From: Lyophyllum atratum
Taxonomy: Eukaryota > Basidiomycota > Agaricomycetes > Agaricales > Lyophyllaceae
Assembly: GCA_014905825.1 (NCBI GenBank)
Contig: JACGCN010000005.1
Coordinates: 1,116,001-1,180,000 of the forward strand
Length of the DNA: 64,000 bases
Reading direction: 5' to 3'
Shown: positions 10,201 to 18,290 of the stretch, one piece after another
Layout: each line of letters opens with the position of its first letter
Position numbering within the stretch: position 1 is the stretch's first letter
Translations under genes and position numbers: made by a program
The notes under the pieces: generated by a model
The model's input: only the letters and a program-made list of their open reading frames with translations
Database searches by the model: none
Told to the model about the DNA's origin: nothing

Positions 10201-12753
10201 GTTACCTTAGTGGAACTCCTGAGCGGAGGGCGCGAACCGATAGACTTGCTAGCCAGCTTGCGCGGACAATATAAGGACGACCCCATTTTCGCGAAGATCG
10301 TCGCTGAACCGCGTGGATTCAAGAACTTCGACGTGATAGAAGATGATCTAAACCGTCACCTGGTCTACTTGAAGACAGGTGAACAGAAGGTGCTGTGCAT
10401 ACCAGCCGTAGTGGTCAACGGCAGAAATGTGCGCGAGATCATCATCTCTGAAGCTCACTCTCTATTAGCACACTTAGGATTCAAGAAAACCCTCGCGTAC
10501 CTTAGGGATCATGTATGGTGGAAACAAATGAGCCGCGACGTGCAGGAATTCTGTGACACCTGTACCACCTGCCGCAGGAGCAAGCCGTCGAACCAACGGG
10601 CTTATGGGTTGCTGAATCCGTTGCCAGTACCGACTCAGCCATGGGAGGTGATTGGAATCGACTTCGTTGGGCCACTCCCGATGTCGAAGGATCGAAACGG
10701 GTCATACGACTCGATTACGGTTATTATTGATCATTTAACTGGTATGGTGCACATTGTACCTAGCAGGACTAATTACACGGCTCGTCAAGTGGCTGAACTA
10801 GTTTTCTCCGAGGTGTACAAACACCATGGGCTTCCGAAGGCCATCGTTAGTGACCGGGATTCACTCTTTACGAGTATATTCTGGTCCCATCTTCACGAAT
10901 TAATGGGAACTCAACTTAAAATGTCGTCGGCCTATCACCCCGAAACTGACGGTGCCACTGAACGAGCTAACCGTACGATCACTCAGATGATACGACAGTG
11001 TGTCGGACCTACCCAACGCGACTGGGTGGCCAAGCTCCCAGCGGTCGAATTTGCTATCAACTCAGCGCGGTCTGAGAGCACCGGGTACGCACCCTTCTTC
11101 CTTAATGGCGGAAGAATGCCTCGTTCGATGGTTTGGAACTCAGCGGGACCTAGCGAGTACCCAGGTGTTCGTGTGTTCGCGCAACGACTTAAGAGCGCGA
11201 TCATGGCAGCTCATGACAGCATCTTGGCTGCTCGAGTCAAACAGACTCGGTTGGCTAATCGACGACGACAAGTCTCTCCGTTTAAGAAGGATGACTTAGT
11301 TTATTTATCGACCAAAAACTTGACATTCCCGAAGGGCCTGGCTCGCAAGCTCATCCCCAAATATCTAGGGCCATACCCAATTACGAAGGACTTTGGGAAT
11401 AACTCATTCCGGGTCCAGATCCCTTCGACCATGCGTCAGCGCGGTATCCACGACGTGTTCCACGCGTCCCTCTTGCGGATTCACAAGCCGAACGATGACA
11501 GACTGTTTCCGGGTCGACTTGATACCCAAATAGTCGAAACGACCGAGCACGAGGGCGAATGGGCCGCAGACAAAATCGTGGCGCACCGTGGTACGAAGAC
11601 CAGTGCCATGTTCGAGGTACTCTGGAAAGCCGGTGACAAAACCTGGATGCCTCATTCCCAGGTCGTCGAACTCCACCTCCTCGACCCTTATCTTGAGGCC
11701 CTCGGACTTGAGAGTATATCCGAGCTGGAGGAAGGTTTCGGCGAGCCACCACAAGGTGACCCGCAAGTATTTTTAGGGCATTTGCAATTACCTCTGTCTA
11801 TAAATGACGAGGTCGCATCACCATTCCCTCACCTTCCATCCCTTTCCTCTCCCTTCGTCACCGTCTCTTCCCTCTCGCTCCACGGCATGGCTCCCCAAAA
11901 CAACAACAAACCCCCTCGTCACCCCGGCATCTCCATCGACACAGATTCCAAGTGCATCATCATCAAGCACGCCAAAACCGGGTACAGATACGAGATCCAT
12001 CCCCTCCACTTGGCGCGTCTCGTCAAGTTTAACGAAGCCGTTCACGAAGACGAGGATTACCGGATGGCCCTCCCTGTCGGGTATCACGACTTTGCTGAAT
12101 GCTTTAATTCCGCCAATTTCCTATACAAGGTCTGCGAGTATAACTGCCAGGGCAAGAAGTGGAACATTCCCCATATTCGACTACCATCCCACATCCTTCC
12201 TACAGCATTCTTCGACTCTCGGTACCTACCACTTGTCGGATTGTCACTCATCGACCGTCGTAGCGGTGACGTCGATGAACGCGCCTTCCAAGACTTCGTG
12301 CAGGCTCTCCGCCGACCCCATGGCGAGAATGCTCGCAAGTCTGCCCAGTACCATCGAAGGAAGGAGGAGACCCAAAACCAGCAGCACCAAAACCGCGGAC
12401 GAAAGCGCCAGTACCAGTATGAACGCGACCAGTTCCTTTCCGACACTTACTCCGACGAGGAGCCCGAGGAGCAGTTTTACCAACGTCCGGCCAAGCGCCG
12501 CCAACGTCACCCATCCTCCTCACGCGACAATGCCGTCGCTGGACCTTCTCGATCCGTTTCGAAACCTCCACCACCCGTCGTCTCTGGTCCTGGCAGCGCC
12601 GGGGACCGAGGTGAGACACCCTACAGTCCCAATGCCGTCATCGAGTCTCTGAGCGATCGAGAGGCTCGCAAAGCCAAGGAGGGTTCGGATTCTAAGGGCA
12701 AGGGAAAGGCAAAAGAGCCTTCCGGTTCGGATGATCAGCCCATGGAGGAGTGA
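4201..12753 (+). CDS. Gag-Pol polyprotein of Ty3-type retrotransposon
   Basis: A single frame of 2850 aa with no stop or frameshift between gag and pol. An in-frame TTG lies upstream at 4189, but the first ATG is 4201. Landmarks by residue: acidic and Ser/Arg-rich gag N-terminus; gag core about 430-620; CCHC zinc knuckle CFLCKEVGHMSRNC near 720; a tandemly repeated unknown domain about 950-1110; aspartic protease ALVDSGS near 1224; reverse transcriptase with YLDD at 1543-1546; RNase H with VTDG near 1695; integrase HHCC zinc site from about 2087; DDE core with D about 2154, D about 2218, E about 2255; chromodomain about 2450-2510; then a 290-aa extension from an internal Met at 2563. All catalytic signatures look intact. 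Processing products are inferred from family knowledge. Confidence 0.96.
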   Translation: MSTRYSLRTRPTAVRSSGAVTRFMEPTASEPRVVSPDVSDAEDEGIGPRRQDLPGSEIMSSVLSETDTPPLRARETTRQHDGGQTAVTITSPEDSSDLTETSDGIPDNPQGDGGTSRRRRAYVEEVPDEDGNGLSTDQTTLVERARQSMTAAERNLIDTRYHKVSLADQASGNTDNRDNTVPKISDPSLGKGKSIDPRNWGDANLSEDDTLDPEVQAQILRACHVNMANEGNDIAGASRQNADEDLRGDSINVNNDNENEESDVPPSRNELIERLKRKKQLEKELRDLEKDLKKTTRKKHRGKARAASVPLSQELTDMIDGVVGKSRKKTSSKNKSAPKDLKPVNHVTADSALGRAFKKLRDDADDSPSDSESSSSSSDSSESSPTSSRSSSPSPSDSSSGSEGQRRRRRSRRGGRSRRHGRRRHSKVIKRSLIKPTPPEKYNGASDLQAFTKFMTHSSNYVKYGYVEEERQVIVISEFLTGPAYTFYTREVSREPENWTLSEFFQELFNDSFPMDFRNKQRERLENFRQHNRTVKNYVSELSELFTIIGSTSKKDKVIKLFNGLRSSIRTQLYRARIEPETARWKQVVRAAEFHEMAENVELDDNRRQRHNRRDDRRDDHRDERRDDRRHSHHGSKQNEDRREQGSSSQSGKLTRPRSPFGKKTNTTPGFSSQRGGNHNYKPSNYKPGSSKPRRAEEQSARRNTLSKAEEDELRAAGKCFLCKEVGHMSRNCPRAKTSKSSSSGKPPGMSSYSVRVDLEETERLREESLGSTTQGLTVSAMALFNALNSANESTTDNEDPSDLSSDYRTCFEGPDNTYPRDTDEGTDSLPDLQSVTEDSEYLNDLDLPETADSDADSVPDLQSVSDTDSAASLADDEDGTDAEGGSSDEEDDWHEEVILGPRERWNPKDCYDFQVPHAEIKLNLLWDEELGQGPPTRLGYAPARKLSFMLESMAPYPGDPSNVLQLKGPRFMVYQCGAHEVCVNDLVRDIDEVLPEHVVTHPGFEIGMWFARLCCEKDQVPLTRTSWFRTTLMADVWAWNAEKVLELGIPLSGDEQEIANLKDKRFKVYSLKNGQYRVCDRLLDFEASVDEEHLHNPRFDLVKWYLKRLRLAYQELERKMFEMDNHSDLDSGFLFLGQMPERLVEEEYELGLVRLWVGAMTRVRFDDSPDRLTVLELNGQQVPAGTYPSLQRNTAKVRDPSRSVPKPLVIVVKLNGHPVRALVDSGSLGDFVSSTVAEQLKLKTKELTNPMPVQLAVQGSRSRVNFGTRVDFEYQNIRGERYFDVMNLSGYDMILGTPWIYQHKVTFGLNPPRVIVGSALPQPMAGVGVAQLASRSMEMYEENLERIREELREYAQPLCKSASETPLPPLRAINHEIPLIDEDKVYPWRPSRCPEAMRAQWTEKRAAYVATGRWEVTVKGNPVPMLLIPKPAKPGEQPRLRTVGDLRARNANTHKRASPLPDMDGILRRAAAKKYRTLIDGQDAYEQIRIIPEHVPRSVLTTPDGNIVSNVIQIGDCNAGATYQALMNHLFSAYIGQFMDVYLDDIIIYSDTLEEHVRHVKIVIDILKREKLYLSQKKLQFLAREIKVLGRIVDDDGIRMDPDKVDALIKWKVPTNRDLLRGFLGAAGYLADDIDRVRVPMGILHGLTGDTVPFRWDHTHQRAFEDVKRMASECRDHHRKPLQYGPDAPPINVVTDGCGTGIAGVVSQGPEWKTADVAAFFSAKLNAAQQNYPVHEIEMLAGVETMLRHRDILQGASFKWYTDHKGLIHLLEQKNLSGRQARWLEKISEFDFEVVYVPGTENILSDALSRLYANDGPGTVRARSEYTYHDVVDNDDLGRHLISMPVLVGLEGESAAIPDGVGAESAPGSSGGSGVVPKSNELPRRGRRPRIEIPPAETGRAETSAEFAARTSRSFVLRGPRERKEGEIAQETIRQPAEKLTIRLPARRATAPLPNDSAGTAAERSAQVTRENTLRERQRDEDFASASQNLQTFTQNTEPVTLVELLSGGREPIDLLASLRGQYKDDPIFAKIVAEPRGFKNFDVIEDDLNRHLVYLKTGEQKVLCIPAVVVNGRNVREIIISEAHSLLAHLGFKKTLAYLRDHVWWKQMSRDVQEFCDTCTTCRRSKPSNQRAYGLLNPLPVPTQPWEVIGIDFVGPLPMSKDRNGSYDSITVIIDHLTGMVHIVPSRTNYTARQVAELVFSEVYKHHGLPKAIVSDRDSLFTSIFWSHLHELMGTQLKMSSAYHPETDGATERANRTITQMIRQCVGPTQRDWVAKLPAVEFAINSARSESTGYAPFFLNGGRMPRSMVWNSAGPSEYPGVRVFAQRLKSAIMAAHDSILAARVKQTRLANRRRQVSPFKKDDLVYLSTKNLTFPKGLARKLIPKYLGPYPITKDFGNNSFRVQIPSTMRQRGIHDVFHASLLRIHKPNDDRLFPGRLDTQIVETTEHEGEWAADKIVAHRGTKTSAMFEVLWKAGDKTWMPHSQVVELHLLDPYLEALGLESISELEEGFGEPPQGDPQVFLGHLQLPLSINDEVASPFPHLPSLSSPFVTVSSLSLHGMAPQNNNKPPRHPGISIDTDSKCIIIKHAKTGYRYEIHPLHLARLVKFNEAVHEDEDYRMALPVGYHDFAECFNSANFLYKVCEYNCQGKKWNIPHIRLPSHILPTAFFDSRYLPLVGLSLIDRRSGDVDERAFQDFVQALRRPHGENARKSAQYHRRKEETQNQQHQNRGRKRQYQYERDQFLSDTYSDEEPEEQFYQRPAKRRQRHPSSSRDNAVAGPSRSVSKPPPPVVSGPGSAGDRGETPYSPNAVIESLSDREARKAKEGSDSKGKGKAKEPSGSDDQPMEE

Positions 12754-12937
12754 TTGCACTGTTCCATCTTAACCACTCATTATCCCTCTCAACTTCTACT
12801 TCACTGTTACTTTTTCATTTTAGATCATCAGTTCACGAAACTTCGACACCATCTCCAGAACGGATCTATCCTTCCCTATCCCTATTTCTATCACTTCTTG
12901 AGTCATCCCTCGACCCTCGCGATGCCTGGAGGGCGTA

Positions 12938-13166
12938 TGTAGCGCGACGTGACTACCTGTGACGCTGGGCGGCACGTTCACTTATCTTACCTACCTTTCG
13001 GTAGTTTCTTTATCCTATCAGATTAGAGACCGGACTCGTATATAAAGGACAGCCTTACAGTACGATAGCCAGTTTTGCAATACTAGGACTTACACCAGTT
13101 CCTTCCGCGAGACTACCCATTCCCTTGTGCCGTGACGGTTACCTATTCGGTCGCCCTCGCGTCACA
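12938..13166 (+). repeat. 3' long terminal repeat
   Basis: 229 bp and identical to the 5' LTR. The sequence just upstream is only weakly purine-rich (TGGAGGGCGTA, 12927..12937), so the polypurine tract is poor or atypical. Confidence 0.97.
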
Positions 13167-13171
13167 GATAT
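13167..13171. repeat. Target-site duplication, right copy (GATAT)
   Basis: Matches the five bases before the 5' LTR. Confidence 0.9.
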
Positions 13172-13453
13172 AAATATCTTGTGAAGGGCCCGGGTTTCAG
13201 TCAACCCGGTGGCCGGTTTCTAGCAGTAACCCCTTCGCCGCCTCCTCCATGTTCTTATCTTATGGTAGGGGAGGGTAGAGGTAGCATGACGAAATGAGCC
13301 TCCGAGACAAGCATCTGATAAACACGTCTGTGTTTCGGTCGATTGTGACATCGGGTTACCCCGCGTGAACAACCTCTATAAGTGATCAACCTAGGGCCGT
13401 AATGGACTGCCAGCGCGACTGCACTCTACCAGCACCCTTATCCGACCTCCACC

Positions 13454-16202
13454 ATGGGCCGTACCCTTGACACTGCGGAATCGAACAATAGCCTCACGGT
13501 GCGGGATAACCGCACAGGCAAGGTATACAATGTCCCGTGAGTACTTTCCGCACTTCTTCCGTGGTGGTACTCCAGAGTGTTCTGGGCGCCGGGTAGCAAT
13601 TTGCAGGATGGTTCTGACGCGTCCTTTCGGGTTTTCAGGATTGCGGACAACACTGTCCCGGCGACAGCATTCAAAGCCATGGCTGCACCCAGGGCGCCCG
13701 GAGAGCGGGAGGAGAACGAGACGGAGAAAGGCCTGAGGGTGGCCGACAAGGGCTTCTTGAACACTGCTGTTATGCGGAGTACGATCACGTTCATTGACGG
13801 GGACGCCGGAGGTACGTTAGCTCGCTATCCTACTCGGTGGATAGATGTAACCTGAAGCTCTTTGCAAATAGTTCTGCGTTACAGGTACATGGGCACTTGT
13901 CATTGTGCAGCGAAATAGGCTTTGACAGTTTGAGAACAGAGGATACCCCATCGAACAGCTCGCGCTACATTCATCGCATCTCGAAACTGGTGCGTCCGAC
14001 TGCCAATTTCTCAGCGGATCATCGCTAATTTTAGGTACCAGCCTATCTTCTCATGTACGGTGCACTTCCCTCCGCGTCGCAGCTTTCCCTCTTCGAGGGT
14101 GAGGTCATGCACCACGGAACTGTCCACGCCGACGCAGAGCAGTTCTGCCGCTCCTTCCGGTAAGAACGCATCGCCTCTCCTGCTTTCAAGTCTGATTGCC
14201 CAACCCTCCAGTTATGACGCACATCCGATGGCCATTCTGACGAGCGCGTTCTCGTACTTGGGGTCATACTATAGCGAGGCCAATCCTTCTCTGCAAGGTG
14301 CGTGTTTTCAATACACAACTCAGTATCTGCTCATTAGTTTGACATTCAATAGGCCAGAACATATATACCCGGGGCGACAAAGCGTCACTGGCACTGATGG
14401 ATAAGCAGATCTACAGACTGATCGGCAAAGCTACGACACTCGCCGCGTGCGTAGTATTTTCTTCGAGAATTAAGATGCCAATAACTAAATTTCTTGTAGT
14501 ATGGCCTACCGCGTCCGCCAAGGCCGAGAATTCGTAACGCCTCCAACAAACCTCAGTTATACTGGCTCGTGCGTAGTGCCTACTCACCCTACCCGCCAAT
14601 TAGCTAACGTTTCTGCAGCTTCTTATACCAAATGGACCATCTGGGCGAGGAGAATTACGTGCCGAATCCGACTCTCGTCAAGGCCTTGGACGTCCTTTTC
14701 CTGCTCCATGCCGACCACGAGCTGAATGCCTCCGCAACCACAGTGTTGCAGACTGGCAGCTCACTCGTGGATCCATATTCCGCAATCGCGTAAGTTCAAA
14801 ACGTCGCTTTTCATGCATAGCCTTTAGATTGACACCGTGCGATATGCAGAGCTGGCTGCGCGTCGTTATAGTGAGTCGCACTATTGTCTATGAGGCTGAC
14901 TCGAATGACTGAACTGCGATCCAGCGGACCTCTGCATGGTATGCTGCTCTTCATGTCATTCGAGCGATAGTCGTGTTCATCGTGCTCGTAACAGGTGGCG
15001 CCAATGAGGCGGTCATTAGGATGTTGATATCCATTGGAAAGTATGTACGGGTGTTGGGATCTGTGGAATGATCTGATCGAGTGTTGCATCCAGGCCAGAG
15101 AATGTTCCTGCTTTTTTGGAGGCTGTCAAAAAGCGCGAAAAGGTGCTTTCTGGCTTTGGGCATCGGTGTGTAAACTCTTAAACGCGTCGAATGTCCGTTT
15201 TTAACCGGCAAATTACTTTCCAGAGTATACAAAACTGTGAGCTGCAAAACATCCCCATCCAATCAACAGTCTAAGTCGAGGCATTTTTGTCTAGTCGGAT
15301 CCCCGTTCGTTCATTGTCCGCAAAACGGCAGATGAAGTCTTCAAGATGTAAGCCTCTACACATACCTTCAACGGGCTTCAAGCTAAGCAGCCACGCCCCT
15401 CAGTACAGGCAAAGATGAACTGCTTGAGACAGCTATGGCGTTGCATGAAGCTGCGATGAAGGATGAATATTTCATCAAACGCAAGCTCGCACCGAATGTC
15501 GACTTCTGGTATGTCTCGCCTCCCTCCACGCTGATAACATATGTTCGGCTCCTGACCACGCGTTTCGTCCTTTAGGAGGTAAGAAAAAAAATCGTTGCGA
15601 TATTCCGAGCGTGACGGAAGGCTGATCCACAATTCGCATCAGTGGATTGATTTACCGCGCCATGGGTGGGTGTTTCGATGGATGACCTCCGGAGCCTATC
15701 TAATACTGACGGTTCGCGGTACAGGTTTCCCTCTCGATTTCTTCCCTGTATTGTTTGCTGTTCCTCGGGTTGTTGGGTGGCTCGCTCACTGGCGACAGGT
15801 ATGTTTGTTGCCTTTGATTAGAACAATGTTTACGCCAATTCTGTCAATAGATGATGCTCCAAGACGGGGGTGTCAAGATTTGGCGACCGCGACAGGTGAG
15901 AAGGCGCGACCATATGCATCCCTCTACCATGGTTCTCAGGTATTTTTCCAGATCTACGTCGGGGAGGGGAAGCGCGACTATGTTCCCGTCGAGAAGCGGG
16001 TGCCGGTCGAGGGTCCTAAGGTCACACCGTCGGTCGTGATACACTCCGGGTGAGTTTGGCCGCTTTATGAATGACTGTCTCGGGCCTTGGCACAGATGGT
16101 GGTCATGACGACACGTTGTTGACTGCCGGTTTTTTTACTTTCAGCATAACGAAGAGGACGAACCTCGCATCGTTCAAAGGCAAGGTTTCTGCGAAGCTAT
16201 GA
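13454..16202 (+). CDS. Citrate synthase family, peroxisomal type (C-terminal AKL)
   Basis: Condenses acetyl-CoA with oxaloacetate; the glyoxylate-cycle isoform is expected because there is no N-terminal presequence ([10 protein letters not shown]) and the protein ends S-A-K-L, an accepted PTS1 variant. Twenty-two exons: 13454..13536,13639..13811,13872..13884,13940..13989,14042..14159,14212..14297,14353..14446,14500..14568,14619..14789,14850..14870,14925..14938,14995..15040,15094..15165,15224..15236,15295..15347,15404..15508,15576..15578,15643..15665,15725..15798,15851..15895,15952..16049,16145..16202, giving 493 aa. Catalytic residues are visible: H262 (ADHELNAS), H336 (GFGHRVYK) and D392 (NVDFWSG). 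Exons of 13, 14, 13 and 3 nt are needed to keep the conserved frame. 2-Methylcitrate synthase is an alternative within the same fold. The retrotransposon's 3' end lies 287 bp upstream of the start. Confidence 0.92.
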
Positions 16203-16464
16203 TCGAATTTGTATTCTACTAGTCACATACGTAGGAATATTGATGCTGTGCTTCTGGGGTGAAATGAAAGGGGGATCGGGAGGGATTACTCCGAGCATCA
16301 TTGTCGGAGATGGAATGAGGGGTATTTTGACATATTTGCACGCCTTGTTGGTCTTTTACAAAATAGATTGGAAACAACGGCGTTCCCTTCAATCATCCTC
16401 ATTTCCACCGCGTGCCGCCCTCCCTCTCTTTATAACGCCCCCCTCATTGAACACCATCCCTAAG

Positions 16465-17284
16465 ATGTTCTCCACACTCTTTACCATCGCGCTCCTTGCT
16501 GCCCCCGCCCTTGCTGAATTCGCCGTCAGCACCCCAACCCTTACCCAGGTACGTCCGTTGCGGCCCGCCATTTTTCGGCACGCCTAACTACCCCGCCTTT
16601 TAGTGCAAAGATGCAAAGATCACCTGGGAGGCCACCAAGGGTCCTTATAACATCATTGCCGTGCCCGCTGAGGACCCCTGCAGTGACACTCTGTGCGTGC
16701 AGCCACTCCACATCTGCTGGTGACGTGTTCTGACTTTTACTCTCCAGAGCCGATCTCGGTGACCACCAAGGCACTTCCATGACCTGGAAAGTCGCCCTCC
16801 CCGCTGCAATGAAAGTCCAGCTGTCGGTGGAGGATGCTAATGGTGATGAGGCGTGGAGTGGAATTGTCAGTCTTGGACCAATATGATCATTGTCCATCAG
16901 CCGAGCTCACAACCATCTCTGCATTACAGATCACCGTTGAGAAGAGCGACGATGTTTCTTGCATCCCTGCCGCCCTCGTTAAGCCTGTCACCAAGCCCGA
17001 CTCGCTCGCTCCCTCAAAGTCTGGATCTACGTGAGTATCACTACATCCTGGCAACTCAGGAAAGAAATTGACTCCCGCATAGCGTTGTTGTTACGCCCAC
17101 TACGACCGTTCAGGCCAATGTCCCCGGAACAACTGGGGCCACCGGTGCCAACCCCCCCGCCGCTGTCGGTGCTGCTGGTGCCAACCCCTTGGGTCTTGGC
17201 AACGGTGCATTGAACATGCGCCAAGCCAGCACACCCCTCATGGTGCTCGGTGCCCTCGGTGCCATCCTCGCCTTTTCTCTCTAA
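16465..17284 (+). CDS. Small GPI-anchored secreted surface protein (Kre9/Knh1-type N-terminal domain)
   Basis: Five exons (16465..16548,16604..16692,16748..16865,16930..17030,17083..17284) give 197 aa. A signal peptide (MFSTLFTIALLAAPALA) is followed by a compact beta-rich domain with AKITWEATKGPYNIIAVPA and TSMTWKVALPAAMKVQLSV, then a Thr/Pro/Ala-rich stalk. The C-terminal hydrophobic tail STPLMVLGALGAILAFSL follows small residues, as expected for a GPI-anchor signal. This matches the Ser/Thr-rich GPI-anchored family common in agaricomycetes, related to yeast Kre9/Knh1. A cell-wall or surface role is inferred from the family; the precise function is unknown. The upstream pyrimidine-rich stretch with TTTATAAC near 16430 could be the core promoter. 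Confidence 0.85.
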
Positions 17285-17735
17285 CGATACCCCCACGCCA
17301 CGCACGCCGATTGTGAAGGATGAATTCCCTGTGCATAGTGCGAGTCACCGGCTCTTCTTAATCCGGTGCTGGTCTTTTCTTGTTCGACGTCTCGTTGGGT
17401 TGAGTGGTTCTGCGAATCCCATATTGTATGGAGGATTTGCTGCTGGTTTTGATAGGTTTTTTTTCTCGATTTTGGTGGATGCTTGACGTCGAACAACAAA
17501 GTTGAGCTGGGTGATCTATTAATTACAGCGACATCTGATACAATACATGTTCCGATACGCATACATAGGCGTTGTTGTGTTTCTACCTATCGTTATTGTT
17601 CATATACCCCGGGTCTTTTTTCATTCGAGTTTCGATAAAGAAGAATGCAGTTTTATGAATTAGATGTGGAAGGTCGTCGATCGATCGTGATTTAGAATTC
17701 CAATTGAACGGCAAGATCTTTGTTTTGCAACCCCC
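17285..17735. other. Intergenic, no gene seen
   Basis: Tail of the GPI-protein gene and promoter of PCC1. It is AT-rich with short frames only; I see no conserved coding or RNA structure. Confidence 0.6.
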
Positions 17736-18128
17736 ATGGCTACTCCGTCAGACTGGCATAATATGTGAGGCTCGTCGTCCAGTACCTCCCGATTGTCAAG
17801 ACCTGATATCCCTGAGCAAAGAACCCTTGAAATACCCTTCGCATCTAGCAAACATGCAACCTACGCAAAGCAGGCGATAGAGGTGGACGCAGAGCTCCAG
17901 CCACAGGCAGTCAAGCGGACGTTAGACGTGAAGGATAACCTACTAATCGCGTATGTCCGACTCGTTGGATAATTAAGAGGAGGCTAACGGTAGACGGACT
18001 AAAGAACGTTCAGTACTCTCACCATCCGGCTCGCGCGTCTGACGACGAACGCATATCTAGAGAACGTCGATCTGGTGGTACGCACTCTCGAAGCCTTCGG
18101 GGCAGATGCGGACCGCAGACCCTCGTGA
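17736..18128 (+). CDS. PCC1: EKC/KEOPS complex subunit Pcc1
   Basis: Pcc1 is the small dimerising subunit of KEOPS, which makes the t6A37 modification on ANN-decoding tRNAs and affects telomeres and transcription. No single frame shows the gene, but exons 17736..17764, 17822..17950 and 18005..18128 give 93 aa, normal for Pcc1. Signatures are LEIPFASSKHATYAKQAIEV, TLDVKDNLLIATF and the C-terminal LTTNAYLENVDLVVRTLEAFG helix. Both introns are 54-57 nt and end in AAAG rather than the usual YAG; the second has a branch-like CTAAC about 18 nt upstream. The frame and family fit make the splices convincing. The gene is convergent with the Ebp1 homologue, 162 bp apart. Confidence 0.85.
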
Positions 18129-18290
18129 TGCCTCAAACTCAATTTCGTTGGTGCTATCCCATGATACGGCGTATATACAAAAGAAATGCTAGATACGATT
18201 TCACATTTCAAAAGTTCAAGATAAGTTCAGGGGGTGGACGCGTCCGTTTCGCATGCGGTACGTAGGGATCATCTGGGGGTGTGTACGGAT

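Larger units (their letters stand above)
3839..13166 (+). mobile_element. Full-length Ty3-type chromodomain LTR retrotransposon
   Basis: A 9328-bp element bounded by two 229-bp direct LTRs (TGTAGC...GTCACA) and a GATAT target duplication. It carries one uninterrupted gag-pol frame with CCHC knuckle, aspartic protease, RT, RNase H, integrase and chromodomain. The PR-RT-RH-IN order and chromodomain place it with fungal chromoviruses of the Ty3 group. I compared both LTRs base by base and found no difference, so the insertion is recent on an evolutionary scale. It sits between the gene ending at 3622 and the citrate synthase starting at 13454. Confidence 0.97.

Noticed and set aside
11804..12652. 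282-codon frame inside the 3' end of gag-pol
   Set aside because: Second-frame shadow of a Ser/Pro/Thr-rich coding region; composition is explained by the main frame.
13190..13209. Hairpin CCGGGTT...AACCCGG just after the retrotransposon
   Set aside because: A single 7-bp stem without a T-run or neighbouring motif; no function can be supported.
13812..13939. Single 103-nt intron in citrate synthase with donor GTGGAT
   Set aside because: It gives a non-family junction (ARYPTRGYP), whereas the 13-nt micro-exon gives the exact conserved GVLRYRGYP.
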